From Kitasatospora sp. MMS16-BH015 (GTDB taxonomy: Bacteria; Actinomycetota; Actinomycetes; Streptomycetales; Streptomycetaceae): DNA of 64,000 nucleotides. The notes under the pieces were generated by a model that saw nothing but the letters and a program-made list of their open reading frames with translations, did no database searches and was not told the DNA's origin. Positions 26,957 through 35,239 of this stretch are shown here, in pieces. The stretch is taken from the NCBI RefSeq assembly GCF_002943525.1, contig NZ_CP025394.1, forward strand, positions 6,649,001-6,713,000. Reading direction: 5' to 3'. The stretch's first letter is position 1. Each line of letters begins with the position of its first letter. Made by a program: the position numbers and the translations under genes.

Positions 26957-27721
26957 TCAGGAGCTGAGGAGGTCCGCGAGCCAGCGCTGCCACGCGGACT
27001 CGGGCGAGGCTTCGGGTGACGCCTCGGCAGCGGCCTCGGCGGGGCCGTACAGGTGGTGGAAGAGCAGAGCGACGCCCGGGCCGTGGTGGAAGGTGTAGAG
27101 GCCGTCGGCGGTGCGGACCGCGAACCGCTCCTGGTCGGCCCAGATCACCGTGCCGTCCAGCGGCGGCAGCCCGGCCGGGGTGCCCTGGGCGCGGTCGCCG
27201 ACGGCCACCGGGGAGGGCAGGGCCAGCGCGCCGGCCAGTGCGGCCCGGGTCTCGCGTGGTGTCCGGTCCGGGGTGGGGGCGACGGCGAAGACCGGGACGG
27301 CCGGGCGGCCGGCGAAGTGGGCCAGGTACTCGCGCAGCGTGTGCAGGTGGAAGGGCCAGCCCCGGCGCAGCGCGTCGTACTCGTCCTGCCAGTCGTCGCC
27401 CAGCAGTCCGCTGTGGACCACGCGGAGCACGGTGCTGCCGCCCTCGCGCCCCTCGATCAGGTACTCGAAGGCCATGAACCGCCCGTCCGGCCCGGGGCTG
27501 GTGCGAGTGGCGAAATGCTTGCCGGGCTCGTAGGCGGTGATCACCGCCTCCTCCCGGTGCCCGCCGGTCTCCATCGCGGCGGTGCCGCCCTCCCGCGGTT
27601 CGACCGTGTTGCGGCCCATGAACCAGGCGTCGATGCCCGGGCCGGTGGCGATGGCCTCCCAGACCTGCGCCGGACTGGCCGGAAGCACGATCTCCTGCTC
27701 GATCTCGAAGGGGTGCGTCAT
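26957..27721 (-). CDS. SRPBCC/AHSA1-domain protein
   Basis: 254 residues from ATG 27721, overlapping the upstream regulator gene as ATGA. The N-terminal 150 residues (IEQEIVLPASPAQVWEAIATGPGIDAWFMGRN, ending in GWPFHLHTLREYLAHFAG) are an Activator of Hsp90 ATPase homologue 1-like domain, a hydrophobic-cavity fold. The C-terminal 100 residues form a second, less recognisable segment. Many actinobacteria pair such a protein with an ArsR-type regulator, as here. Ligand and function are unknown. Confidence 0.85.
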   Translation of the reverse strand: MTHPFEIEQEIVLPASPAQVWEAIATGPGIDAWFMGRNTVEPREGGTAAMETGGHREEAVITAYEPGKHFATRTSPGPDGRFMAFEYLIEGREGGSTVLRVVHSGLLGDDWQDEYDALRRGWPFHLHTLREYLAHFAGRPAVPVFAVAPTPDRTPRETRAALAGALALPSPVAVGDRAQGTPAGLPPLDGTVIWADQERFAVRTADGLYTFHHGPGVALLFHHLYGPAEAAAEASPEASPESAWQRWLADLLSS

Positions 27722-28365
27722 CGCTGGGGCTCCTCGGCGGAGTGGGCAGGGGCAGGGGCGGAGGGGGCGGCAGAGCCAGGGGAGGCGGCGGCCGGGATCT
27801 GGTGCAGGCCGATCACCAGGCGGTGGCTGCGGCCCGCCGGGGCGGCCTCGTCGTGGTAGCGGCCGATCAGGGCGGTGACGGCCTGGGTCAGCTCCTCGGC
27901 GAAGGCGGCCCGGTCGGCGGCCGAGGCGAACCGGATCTCGGTGTCGAGACCGAAGGTGGCCACCCGGCGGCCGGCCCGGGCGGCGCCCGTGAGCAGCGCC
28001 CCGACCTCCTGCACCAGCCGGGCGCCCAGCGCCAGCAGCCATTGAGCGGAGAGCTGGTCGGGGGAGCGGTCCGGATCCGGGCCGACGGCCGCCAGGGCGG
28101 CCGGGGAGATCACGTAGGAGGCGGCGGTGGCGCGGTAGACCCGCTCGGTCACATTGCCCTTGCGGCGCTCCTCGGCGAGTTCGACCAGACCGTGCCGCTC
28201 CAGCTCCTTCAGGTGGTAGTTGACCTTCTGCCGGGGCAGGTCGAGCCGCCCGGCCAGCATCGCGGCCGAGCCCGGCTCGGCCAGCGCGGCGAGGATCCGG
28301 GACCGGATCGGGTCCAGCGCCGCCTCCGCCGCAGCGGCCTCTTCGATCACGGCAACGTCGAGCAC
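27718..28365 (-). CDS. ArsR-type winged-helix regulator
   Basis: 215 residues from GTG 28365, with GGAAGGA upstream. The frame is open 21 codons further, but those would cover the probable leader. LDPIRSRILAALAEPGSAAMLAGRLDLPRQKVNYHLKELERHGLV is a clear ArsR helix-turn-helix. No metal-binding Cys pair is seen, so it is not an obvious metal sensor. It is translationally coupled to the SRPBCC gene and likely controls it. Confidence 0.87.
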   Translation of the reverse strand: MLDVAVIEEAAAAEAALDPIRSRILAALAEPGSAAMLAGRLDLPRQKVNYHLKELERHGLVELAEERRKGNVTERVYRATAASYVISPAALAAVGPDPDRSPDQLSAQWLLALGARLVQEVGALLTGAARAGRRVATFGLDTEIRFASAADRAAFAEELTQAVTALIGRYHDEAAPAGRSHRLVIGLHQIPAAASPGSAAPSAPAPAHSAEEPQR

Positions 28366-28399
28366 GGTGCACCGTCCTTCCTGGTTCCTGACGCGTTCC

Positions 28400-28428
28400 A
28401 GTCTCGTACCGACAGGAAAAGTTGTCAA
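28400..28428 (-). promoter_or_regulatory. Promoter of the arsR-SRPBCC operon
   Basis: On the minus strand, TTGACA (28428-28423) and GAGACT (28405-28400) are separated by 17 bases. The -35 box is a perfect consensus. Transcription would start about 30 bases before the GTG start. Confidence 0.6.
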
Positions 28429-28463
28429 GGAAAGGAAAGTGTTCGGAGAGCGGTGGGGCGGCG

Positions 28464-29237
28464 TCAGCCCTGGGTGGCGGAGCGGCCGGCCGGGAGGGAG
28501 AGCATGCCGCCCCGGTGACGGCCGGCGGTCGGGGCCGGGTGGGTGGCCGGGGCGAGGTAGCCGGTGGCGACCCAGCCCTGACCGTTGGCGGGCTGGCCGT
28601 TGGCGGGCTGGCCGTGCACCGGCTGGGGCATCGGGGCGGCGGGCTGCGGCGCGGGGCCGGCCTGCTGCTGGGTCGGCATGAACTGCGGGGTGCCGTGAGC
28701 GTGGCCCGGATAGGTGTGGAAGGCCTGGTGCTGCGGGTAGCCCGCGGCGGCCGGTTGGTCCCGGGTCAGGTACGGCTCGGGGGCGGGCGCGAAGGCAGCC
28801 GGGAAGCCGCCGCCGAAACCGCCGTTGCCGAGGCTGCCGTTGCCGGGGCCGCTGCCGGTGAAGGCGTGGCCGCCGAACGTGCCGCCCTGGGGGGAGTGCG
28901 CGCCGCTGAACGCCTCGCGCGGGGCGTACTGCTCCAGCGCGTACGGCGGCTCTTGGGGCTCGCGCGCCTCGCGTGGCTCGCGGTGCGGCTCTCGATGGGC
29001 CTCGCGGTGATGGTCGCGGTGGTGCTCGCGGACGGCGAAGCCGGTGAAGCGGAGGTCCTCCTCGCCGGTGCGGTCGCCGGGGAGGGCGCGGAAGAGGCGG
29101 CGGTACTCGGAGTACAGGTTGTCGTAGATCGGGGTCGGCGAGGAGGGGTGCTCCGCGTCGTACGACGGGCGCATGCCGGGGATGGCCCGGCTGATGGCGG
29201 ACGGGCGGTGGGCTGCGGCGACGTCGTAGCTGTACAC
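28464..29237 (-). CDS. Uncharacterised protein with PTPIYDNLYSEYRRLFRALPGDR motif region
   Basis: About 257 residues if started at GTG 29237 (VYSYDVAAAHRPSAISRA). No good ribosome site is visible and the frame stays open upstream, so the start is uncertain. A conserved-looking first 75 residues end in GEEDLRFTGFAV. A His/Arg/Glu repeat tract (HHREAHREPHREPREAREP) and a long Gly/Pro/Gln-rich disordered tail follow. I recall similar N-termini in other streptomycetes but no function. Codon use is normal for the genome. Confidence 0.6.
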   Translation of the reverse strand: MYSYDVAAAHRPSAISRAIPGMRPSYDAEHPSSPTPIYDNLYSEYRRLFRALPGDRTGEEDLRFTGFAVREHHRDHHREAHREPHREPREAREPQEPPYALEQYAPREAFSGAHSPQGGTFGGHAFTGSGPGNGSLGNGGFGGGFPAAFAPAPEPYLTRDQPAAAGYPQHQAFHTYPGHAHGTPQFMPTQQQAGPAPQPAAPMPQPVHGQPANGQPANGQGWVATGYLAPATHPAPTAGRHRGGMLSLPAGRSATQG

Positions 29238-29425
29238 GTAGGAGCCAACGAGCGAGACGGGCCGGGGATGCGGGCCCGGGGCGGGGCGGCCTATGCCGCT
29301 TTCGGAAGCCGCCCCGGGGCGCGGAGCTGCGGTTTCGCGCCCTTCGGTGTGGGCGCGCGCCGGGCTCGCACCGGCTCGGGCACCCGGTCGGGCACCCGGT
29401 CGGAGTCGGGTGCGACCGGCTCGGC

Positions 29426-30265
29426 TCAGGTGCCCGCGAGGGGGAGGGCGGCGGCGACCAGCAGGCCCTGGTGGGCGGCCCGGTCCAGGGCGGCGCGGAG
29501 CAGGTCCTCCCGGGGTTGGCGGCCGATGGTGCCGGCCGGCGCCGCGTAGACCATCACCGCGTTGTGCTGCCGGGCGGTGGAGCGCCAGTTGTCGGTCACC
29601 TGGAGCGGCTGGTGCGCCTGCCACCAGGCCGCGCTGCCGCCCTTGGCGCCCGGGTGCAGGATCGCGTGCAGCTGGCCCATCGCGAGCAGCACCGACCAGC
29701 CGGGCATGGCGGCCGGGTCGGCGTCCACCGAGGGCACGGGCTGGAAGCCGTGGTCGCCCAGCAAGGAGAGGAACTGGTCCTCGCCGGAGAGGTCGCCCGG
29801 GCGCCCGACCGGGCCGGTCGGCTCGACCACCAGGGCGGCGTACTGCGCGCCCTCCCGCAGCACCAGGCCGCAGGTGATGCCCAGGATCGCGGGCTGCCCG
29901 GCCGCCGGGGCGGCGGCCGGAGCGGTCTCGGCGGCCGGGGCGGCGGCGGGCGCGGGGACCGCCGGGGCGGTGGGGGCCGGGGCGGTCTGGGACTGGCTGA
30001 TCGAGCGGACGGCACCCTGGAGCTGCTCCTCCGAGACCGGCACCACCTGGGAGGGGATGCAGCGCGCGTGGGCGAAGGCCAGCACTGCGGTCTCGTCGCC
30101 CACGAAGAGCACCGTGCTGGTGGCCTCCCGGGTGGAGTCGCCGCTCGTGCGGCAGGAGGTGCAGTCGTAGGTGTCGGGCGCGTGGGCGCCGGCGAGCAGG
30201 GCGTCGGCCTCGTCGTCGCCGATCTCGTTGCGGACCTCGTCGCTCACGTCGAGCATGCGCGGCAC
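29426..30265 (-). CDS. Uncharacterised streptomycete protein with CxxC motif
   Basis: 279 residues from GTG 30265, with GAGGAG five bases upstream. The N-terminal part (PRMLDVSDEVRNEIGDDEADALLAG) is followed by TYDCTSCRTSGD, whose Cys pair could bind metal. An Ala/Pro-rich linker (about 95-125) leads to a C-terminal domain with GWSVLLAMGQLHAILHPG. No signal peptide is seen. I do not recognise a function. It is divergent from rpfA, with a 576-base regulatory region between them. Confidence 0.65.
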   Translation of the reverse strand: MPRMLDVSDEVRNEIGDDEADALLAGAHAPDTYDCTSCRTSGDSTREATSTVLFVGDETAVLAFAHARCIPSQVVPVSEEQLQGAVRSISQSQTAPAPTAPAVPAPAAAPAAETAPAAAPAAGQPAILGITCGLVLREGAQYAALVVEPTGPVGRPGDLSGEDQFLSLLGDHGFQPVPSVDADPAAMPGWSVLLAMGQLHAILHPGAKGGSAAWWQAHQPLQVTDNWRSTARQHNAVMVYAAPAGTIGRQPREDLLRAALDRAAHQGLLVAAALPLAGT

Positions 30266-30841
30266 GGGTACTCCTCGGGTCGTCTGGTTGTGGCAGGGGC
30301 ACGCCTGGCCGCCACTACCAACGGGCCGCTGTGGCTGGGGTCACGGGTGGGCTCGGCCAAGTCGGGAATTGCCGCAAATCCGACTGCTATCCGTGAGCGA
30401 CTGATCGCGATCTGTCGACACTGTGCCCGAGCTCACAGGCCCGTGAAAGTGACCCAGGTCATATCTGTATAAGGTTTGATCATGGAAATAGGTCTCAAAT
30501 CGGACATTTAACCCGGTTTTACTTGATCGATACCGTCGGTAACGGCGTTCTGACCTGGGAGATTCTCAAACTGTTTGGCGCTGGGTTTCTCGGCTCGTAG
30601 CTTCGTAACCAGTGCAACGAGCACTACCCGGGTTCACCCCCAGGAGCGCAGCCCACCGGTCCGCCGGTGCGGCGGGCGCCCACCGCCTGCGGCTCTCACG
30701 AGCGGCACGGGCGGCGGCGGGTGGCCGGGGCGGCGCGGCACGTCGGACACGTGCACGGCCGCCTTGCGGACGCGGTGAGCGAGATCGGGCCCTTTCGGGT
30801 CTGGTTCCGCCTGCCCGCCCGGGGCTGTCGAGAGGAACCTC
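30266..30841. other. Regulatory region and long leader before rpfA
   Basis: These 576 bases hold two CRP-like dyads (30421-30462), an AT-rich probable promoter with TATAAG at about 30468-30473, and then a G/C-rich segment of about 360 bases before the rpfA start. The segment has several local hairpins (for example CACGT/ACGTG near 30738). A small hairpin, GAGG-AA-CCTC, covers the ribosome site directly before the ATG. In S. coelicolor an rpfA leader is known to contain a riboswitch. I could not confirm a riboswitch core here by eye. Confidence 0.5.
30421..30462. promoter_or_regulatory. Two CRP-like operator dyads upstream of rpfA
   Basis: Site 1 is CTGTG-N8-CACAG at 30421-30438, close to the actinobacterial CRP/GlxR consensus. 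Site 2 is GTGACCCAGGTCAT at 30449-30462, a TGACC/GGTCA dyad. Both lie directly before the putative promoter. Rpf genes in Mycobacterium and Corynebacterium are known CRP-family targets. Confidence 0.6.
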
Positions 30842-31609
30842 ATGACCTTCCGTAACGAGACCGCCGCTGCCACCTCCACCACCTCCGCCAAGCGCAACCG
30901 CGTGCGGATGGCCGTCATGGGCGGCGCCATCGCCGTCCTGCCGGTGGCCGGCCTCGTCACGGCCACTTCGGCCTCCGCCGCCTCCGTCTCCACCTGGGAC
31001 GCCGTCGCCCAGTGCGAGAGCACCGGCGACTGGAGCATCAACACCGGCAACGGCTTCTACGGCGGCCTGCAGTTCACCTCCAGCACCTGGGCCGCCTACG
31101 GTGGCACCCAGTACGCCGCGCAGGCGAACCAGGCCACCAAGGCCCAGCAGATCGCCGTCGCCGAGAAGGTGCTGGCCTCCCAGGGTCCCGGCGCCTGGCC
31201 GGTCTGCTCCGTCAAGGCGGGCCTGACCGCGGGTGGCGCTGCCGCCCAGGTCGACACCTCCGGCAGCTCGGACTCCTCCACCAAGGCCGCGCCGAAGAGC
31301 GACAACTCGGCCGCCTCGCGTGGCACCGAGCGCCAGACCCTCAGCACCCCGAAGGCCGCCGCCCCCAAGGCCGCCGCCCCGAAGGCCGCCGAGACCCCGG
31401 CCCAGAAGCCCGCCAAGAAGGCTCCGGCTGCCCCGGCCGCCCCGGCCCAGAAGAGCAACGGTGGCACCTACACCGTCAAGAGCGGCGACACCCTGAGCTC
31501 CATCGCCGCCTCCAAGGGCACGGACTGGAAGTCCCTGTACAACAACAACACCGGCGTCGTCGGTGGCAACCCGGACCTGATCTTCCCGGGCCAGGTCCTC
31601 TCCGTCTGA
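30842..31609 (+). CDS. rpfA: Resuscitation-promoting factor with LysM domain
   Basis: 255 residues from ATG 30842. A long signal peptide (basic SAKRNRVRM, hydrophobic core, cleavage near ASA at 44-46) precedes the Rpf transglycosylase-like domain (STWDAVAQCESTGDW, catalytic Glu59; GFYGGLQFTSSTW; ending PGAWPVCS). An Ala/Lys/Pro linker with three KAAAP-type repeats follows. The C-terminal LysM motif (TYTVKSGDTLSSIAASKG) binds peptidoglycan. Secreted Rpf proteins cleave peptidoglycan during spore germination and growth restart. A hairpin follows the gene. Confidence 0.95.
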   Translation: MTFRNETAAATSTTSAKRNRVRMAVMGGAIAVLPVAGLVTATSASAASVSTWDAVAQCESTGDWSINTGNGFYGGLQFTSSTWAAYGGTQYAAQANQATKAQQIAVAEKVLASQGPGAWPVCSVKAGLTAGGAAAQVDTSGSSDSSTKAAPKSDNSAASRGTERQTLSTPKAAAPKAAAPKAAETPAQKPAKKAPAAPAAPAQKSNGGTYTVKSGDTLSSIAASKGTDWKSLYNNNTGVVGGNPDLIFPGQVLSV

Positions 31610-31633
31610 GCGCTCTGACGCTCTGCGGCACCC

Positions 31634-31682
31634 GCGGCACCGCCGTCGCTCCCACCTCGGGTGGGGGTGGCGGCGGTGCCGC
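31634..31682 (+). terminator. Terminator-like hairpin after rpfA
   Basis: 22-bp arms (31634-31655 and 31661-31682, about three mismatches) with a 5-base loop, 24 bases after the rpfA stop. Confidence 0.65.
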
Positions 31683-31731
31683 GTTCGCGTTCCCGGATGC
31701 CGGGTGGGCGGGCGTGTGCCTTCATGGGGTC

Positions 31732-32064
31732 ATGCGACCGTCACTCATAGTCTCCCTGCCCGCGCTGGCGTTCTTCGCCCTCGCCCCCTCGCCCCCGGTG
31801 TCGGCGGCCCCCGACGCGGTCTGGCAGCAGTTGGCGGAGTGCGAGAGCGACGGCGACTGGCACGCCGACACCGGCAACGGCTACTACGGCGGGCTCCAGA
31901 TCTGGCCGCCGACCTGGCGGGAGGCGGGCGGCCTGCGCTACGCGGACCGGCCGGACCGGGCTCCCCGGCGGCAGCAGATCGCCGTGGCGGAGGAGATCCG
32001 GCGGAAGCAGGGGTGGGGGGCGTGGGCCGCCTGCGCGCGGGAGATCGGGGTGCTCAAGCCGTAG
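31732..32064 (+). CDS. Small secreted Rpf-domain protein
   Basis: 110 residues from ATG 31732. A signal peptide (MRPSLIVSLPALAFFALAPSP, cleavage near VSA-AP) is followed directly by a minimal Rpf domain: DAVWQQLAECESDGDW with catalytic Glu38, GYYGGLQIWPPTW, and a C-terminal WGAWAACAREIG. There is no LysM or other anchoring domain, unlike its neighbour. It is probably a second cell-wall lytic enzyme that arose by tandem duplication. Its stop is 33 bases from the convergent ATP-grasp gene. Confidence 0.85.
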   Translation: MRPSLIVSLPALAFFALAPSPPVSAAPDAVWQQLAECESDGDWHADTGNGYYGGLQIWPPTWREAGGLRYADRPDRAPRRQQIAVAEEIRRKQGWGAWAACAREIGVLKP

Positions 32065-32097
32065 CCCGGCGGGCCGGTCGGCAGGCCCGGTCCCGGA

Positions 32098-33363
32098 TCA
32101 GTTCGAGTAGAGGTGGTCGCGCTCGATCTCCCTGATCCTCCGGTAGTCGGCGAGGAGTTGGTCCGCGTCCTCGGAGATGAGGATCACGTACCCCGGCTGG
32201 GTGTCGACGTCGACCGTCCGGGAGAGCGGGGTGCCGCCGGGGAAGGCGGTCACGGCGTGGGCGTAGGAGGGGAGGGCCCGGATGAGGGCCATCGCCTCCT
32301 CGGACGGCGCCACGCCCTGCTCGTACGGGTTGATCAGGTGCACGTAGCGCAGGCGCTGCAGCAACCGGTAGACGGTGGTGGGCAGTTGGCCGAATCCCTC
32401 GGGATCGGCCACGGCCAGGGCGATGAGGTCGATCTGGCTCGTGCCCAGGCAGCGGTTGGCGATGTCCGGGGCCTGGCCGCCGCCGGGACGCGCGGCGCAC
32501 TCGACCAGCACCGGCCCCGCGGCGGTCATCATGACCTCGGTGTGGCCGGCCGAGTTCCGGACCTCCAGGGCGTCGAGCACCCGGTGGGTGTAGGACTCCA
32601 GCGTCCGGGCGTCGGGGTGGTCCGGTGGCACCGGCTCGTTGTAGTCGTAGATGATGTTGCCGCCGGGGAGCCGGGTCTTGTGGTAGCGCCAGATCTCGGC
32701 GGTGCGGTGCCGGCCGTCCCGGCTGACGGTGTTGAGGAAGTACTCGGCGCCGTCCAGGAACTCCTGTGCCAGCACGGTGGTGTTGGGCAGGCCGTGGTTG
32801 TCGGCGCTGCTCATGATCTTCCGGTGGACGGCCCGGATCTGGTCCGCCGAGGAGCACGCCACGACGTTGTCGGTGCCGGAGCTGGCGACCGGCTTCAGCA
32901 CGACGGGGTAGCCCGCGGTCCGCTCGGCCCACTCGACCACCTCCTCGGCGTCGGCGGAGACGATGGTGGCCGCGTGTTCCACTCCGGCGGCCCGCAGGGC
33001 CTGGACCATCTCGTACTTGTCGCGCCGGGCGGTCGGCCGGCTCATCCCGTTGCCGGGGGTGCCCAGTGCGGCGCAGAGCCGGTCCGCCAGCTCGACGCCC
33101 GACTCCGCGGCGGCGATCACCCAGTCGACCTCGTGGTCGCGCAGCGCCGAGACGGTGGCCGCGAGGTCGCCGTCGTGCCGGAGCGTGGCCACGAAGCCCT
33201 CGAAGAGCGGCAGTCGGGCCTGTACGACGTCGGGGTGCGCCGACCGGAGGTGCACGCATTCGATGCCGAGTCGGTGCAGCACCGGCAGCAGGTGGCGTGC
33301 CTGTGAGAAAGCGTCCACGAGCGCCACTCGCCTCGGCTGCACGGAGGAATCGCTTGGCAGCAT
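32098..33363 (-). CDS. ATP-grasp ligase 1 (amino acid/peptide ligase-like)
   Basis: 421 residues from ATG 33363. The N-terminal pre-ATP-grasp region (RRVALVDAFSQARHLLPVLHRLG) is followed by the ATP-binding lid and Lys in YPVVLKPVASSGTDNV. A central domain and the Mg-binding end VLVECAARPGGGQAPD follow, as in L-amino acid ligases of the BacD type. Such enzymes activate a carboxylate as acyl phosphate and couple it to an amine. The substrate cannot be read from sequence. It is divergent from a second ATP-grasp gene with a MITE-like element between them. Confidence 0.85.
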   Translation of the reverse strand: MLPSDSSVQPRRVALVDAFSQARHLLPVLHRLGIECVHLRSAHPDVVQARLPLFEGFVATLRHDGDLAATVSALRDHEVDWVIAAAESGVELADRLCAALGTPGNGMSRPTARRDKYEMVQALRAAGVEHAATIVSADAEEVVEWAERTAGYPVVLKPVASSGTDNVVACSSADQIRAVHRKIMSSADNHGLPNTTVLAQEFLDGAEYFLNTVSRDGRHRTAEIWRYHKTRLPGGNIIYDYNEPVPPDHPDARTLESYTHRVLDALEVRNSAGHTEVMMTAAGPVLVECAARPGGGQAPDIANRCLGTSQIDLIALAVADPEGFGQLPTTVYRLLQRLRYVHLINPYEQGVAPSEEAMALIRALPSYAHAVTAFPGGTPLSRTVDVDTQPGYVILISEDADQLLADYRRIREIERDHLYSN

Positions 33364-33909
33364 GGTTCAGCTACTTCCCTCTGGGAGGCGGAGAGTTCGC
33401 GCCTGGTCGAGCTTTCGCACTTGGTCGAGCCGGTGAGCGCACTCCACCAAGGAGCGTCGCCCCGCCGACGATAGACCGAGCGGACGGCTTCGGCATCCAC
33501 GGCAGGCGCAGGTGCGGTGAAGCCCCACGTTGACCCGGTTGACCTGCGGCTAAGCGGCCCGCTGAGCCCGGCCCGGTCCGTACTCGAACCGTGCGCTTTC
33601 CGGACTGCGGAGTAAGCCCCCGGTTTACCCCGGCCCGCCCCCGGCCCGTGCCACGCTTGCCAGGGGCTGTCTGACAATTCCCGCCGGGGCCGGCCCTCCC
33701 CCAGCCTTCGGCCGGGGGGACCCCCTTGGCACGCACTCTCGCCGCACGGCCGAAACGCCCAAGTAGCTCCGCTACGAGGGCGTCCCGGTCGCACGCCGAT
33801 AGCACGCACCGAACGACCCGGCCTGATCCGACGCGAATTGTCAGACAGCCCCTGGTGCTCAGCGGTTTGACGCCAATTCTGACAATTTCGACCTGGAGGC
33901 ACTGTCAGC
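33364..33909. other. Divergent region between the two ATP-grasp genes
   Basis: These 546 bases have no credible ORF. They contain the 196-bp MITE-like element (33660-33855). TTGACG at about 33868 has no good -10 partner that would leave a leader, so no promoter was assigned. Confidence 0.5.
33660..33855. mobile_element. MITE-like element with 21-bp perfect terminal inverted repeats
   Basis: The ends at 33660-33680 and 33835-33855 are perfect 21-bp inverted repeats containing GGGGCTGTCTGACAATTC. The 196-bp body has no ORF. It holds an inner hairpin (CCCCCAGCC TTCGG-type loop, about 33700-33725) and a stretch that I recall as widespread between Streptomyces genes. No clear target-site duplication could be identified. 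Confidence 0.7.
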
Positions 33910-35112
33910 GTGAAGTCCGTACTCATCCTCTCCAAGTGGAATGCCGGTGGCGTGGCCGGTGCGGTCGAACGGCTGCGAGCGCGAGACCTGCGGCCGGTCC
34001 TGGTCACCGAACTTCCCGACAGCCGCCATCGCTCCATCTGCGACGATCACGTCGTCGTGGACTGGGACACCGAGGACCTCGCCGCGCTCGTCGCCCGATT
34101 GGATGAGCGCGGCATCGTCCCGACCGCCATCATCAACATGGTCGAGGTGCTGATCCCCTGGCAGACCGGGCTGGCCGTGCACTACGACCTGCCGGGGGCC
34201 AGTGCCGCCCGTGACGTGCTGGCCAGCAAGACCTCGGTCCGCGAGCGGATGCGGGCCCTGGGCGTCTCCACGGTGGCCTTCTCCAGTGACCCGGCGCAGG
34301 TGGACTTCTACCCGGCGATCGCCAAGCCCGCCCGGGAGTCCTCGGGCTCCTGGCTGGTGCGCCGGGTCAACGGGCCGGAGGAACTCCAGGCCTACCAGCG
34401 GCACTTGGCCGAGATCGGCTGCGCCGACACCGAGCTGATCATCGAGGAGTTCCTGGAGGGCACCGAGTTCACGGCGGACGGCCCGGTGGTCGGCGGCCGG
34501 TTCCACCCGGTCCTGGCGGTCGAGCGGCCCGAGCACGACGACATCAGGCACCACAACGCGGGGCTCCAGGTCTACCCGCCCCAGTCGGACCACGTGATCA
34601 ACGGGGTGCAGGCCCTGCGGGCGAAGATCGACGCGCTCTGCGCGGACCTCGGCATCGAGCAGGGCTGGCTGCACATCGAGGCCCGCGCCGACGAGGCCGG
34701 CCGGACGGAGCTCATCGAGATCAACCCCCGGCCGGCCGGCGGCATGTACGACGCGGTGATCCGCGAGGTCAGCGGGATCGACCCGGTCGAGGCCTTCGTC
34801 GCCATCACCCTCGGGGAGTTCGCCTTCTCACCGGAGGCCGAGCGGCCGGCGCCGGCGCCCGACCGGGCGTTCATCGGCATGTACGACGTGGAGGCCGAGG
34901 AGCTCGGCACGGTGCGGACCGGCATCACCGCGGACGAGATGCGGGCCCTGCCCGGCGTCCTCGACGCGGAGGTCACCGACGGCTACGAGATCACCACCCT
35001 GGACAAGGAGAACTTCTTCATCCGGTTCGCCTTCACCGCCGAATCCCTGAGCGCGTTGCGGGCCCGGATGACGAGCCTCCTGGCCGAGATCGACGGCTAC
35101 CGGGTCGGCTGA
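33910..35112 (+). CDS. ATP-grasp ligase 2
   Basis: 400 residues from GTG 33910, with GGAGG ten bases upstream. An N-terminal Rossmann-like domain (SVLILSKWNAGGVAGAVERLRAR) comes first. DFYPAIAKPARESSGSWLVRRV carries the ATP-binding Lys, ELIIEEFLEGTEFTADG follows, and IEINPRPAGGMYDAVIRE is the metal-binding loop. It is clearly a different subgroup from ATP-grasp ligase 1. Together the two could form successive amide bonds. Substrate is unknown. A hairpin at 35136-35164 separates it from the MFS gene downstream. Confidence 0.87.
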   Translation: MKSVLILSKWNAGGVAGAVERLRARDLRPVLVTELPDSRHRSICDDHVVVDWDTEDLAALVARLDERGIVPTAIINMVEVLIPWQTGLAVHYDLPGASAARDVLASKTSVRERMRALGVSTVAFSSDPAQVDFYPAIAKPARESSGSWLVRRVNGPEELQAYQRHLAEIGCADTELIIEEFLEGTEFTADGPVVGGRFHPVLAVERPEHDDIRHHNAGLQVYPPQSDHVINGVQALRAKIDALCADLGIEQGWLHIEARADEAGRTELIEINPRPAGGMYDAVIREVSGIDPVEAFVAITLGEFAFSPEAERPAPAPDRAFIGMYDVEAEELGTVRTGITADEMRALPGVLDAEVTDGYEITTLDKENFFIRFAFTAESLSALRARMTSLLAEIDGYRVG

Positions 35113-35135
35113 GCACGAGCTCCCCCCCCGGAGCG

Positions 35136-35164
35136 GGGCCGGCCTCGGCATGCGAGGCCGGCCC
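35136..35164 (+). terminator. Hairpin between ATP-grasp 2 and the MFS gene
   Basis: Perfect 12-bp arms (35136-35147 and 35153-35164) with loop GCATG, 23 bases after the stop. It could act as a terminator or as an attenuator that lowers expression of the exporter. Confidence 0.6.
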
Positions 35165-35239
35165 GGACCAAGCCACCGTCACCTCACCGCGGGCGGCCCC
35201 GGCACCGGGGAGCACGCCCGCGAGAATTGCGAGCCCATC

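Noticed and set aside
27736..28518. A plus-strand gene opposite the ArsR-type regulator
   Set aside because: Its composition is Gly/Arg/Gln-rich without family motifs, while the minus strand encodes a clear winged-helix protein.
30480..30841. A cyclic di-AMP (ydaO-type) riboswitch before rpfA
   Set aside because: Position and leader length fit, and such a riboswitch is known for S. coelicolor rpfA. I could not find the conserved GGGGACC and GGGGTGAA segments in the right order on the + strand. A GGGGGTGAACCC string exists only on the opposite strand.
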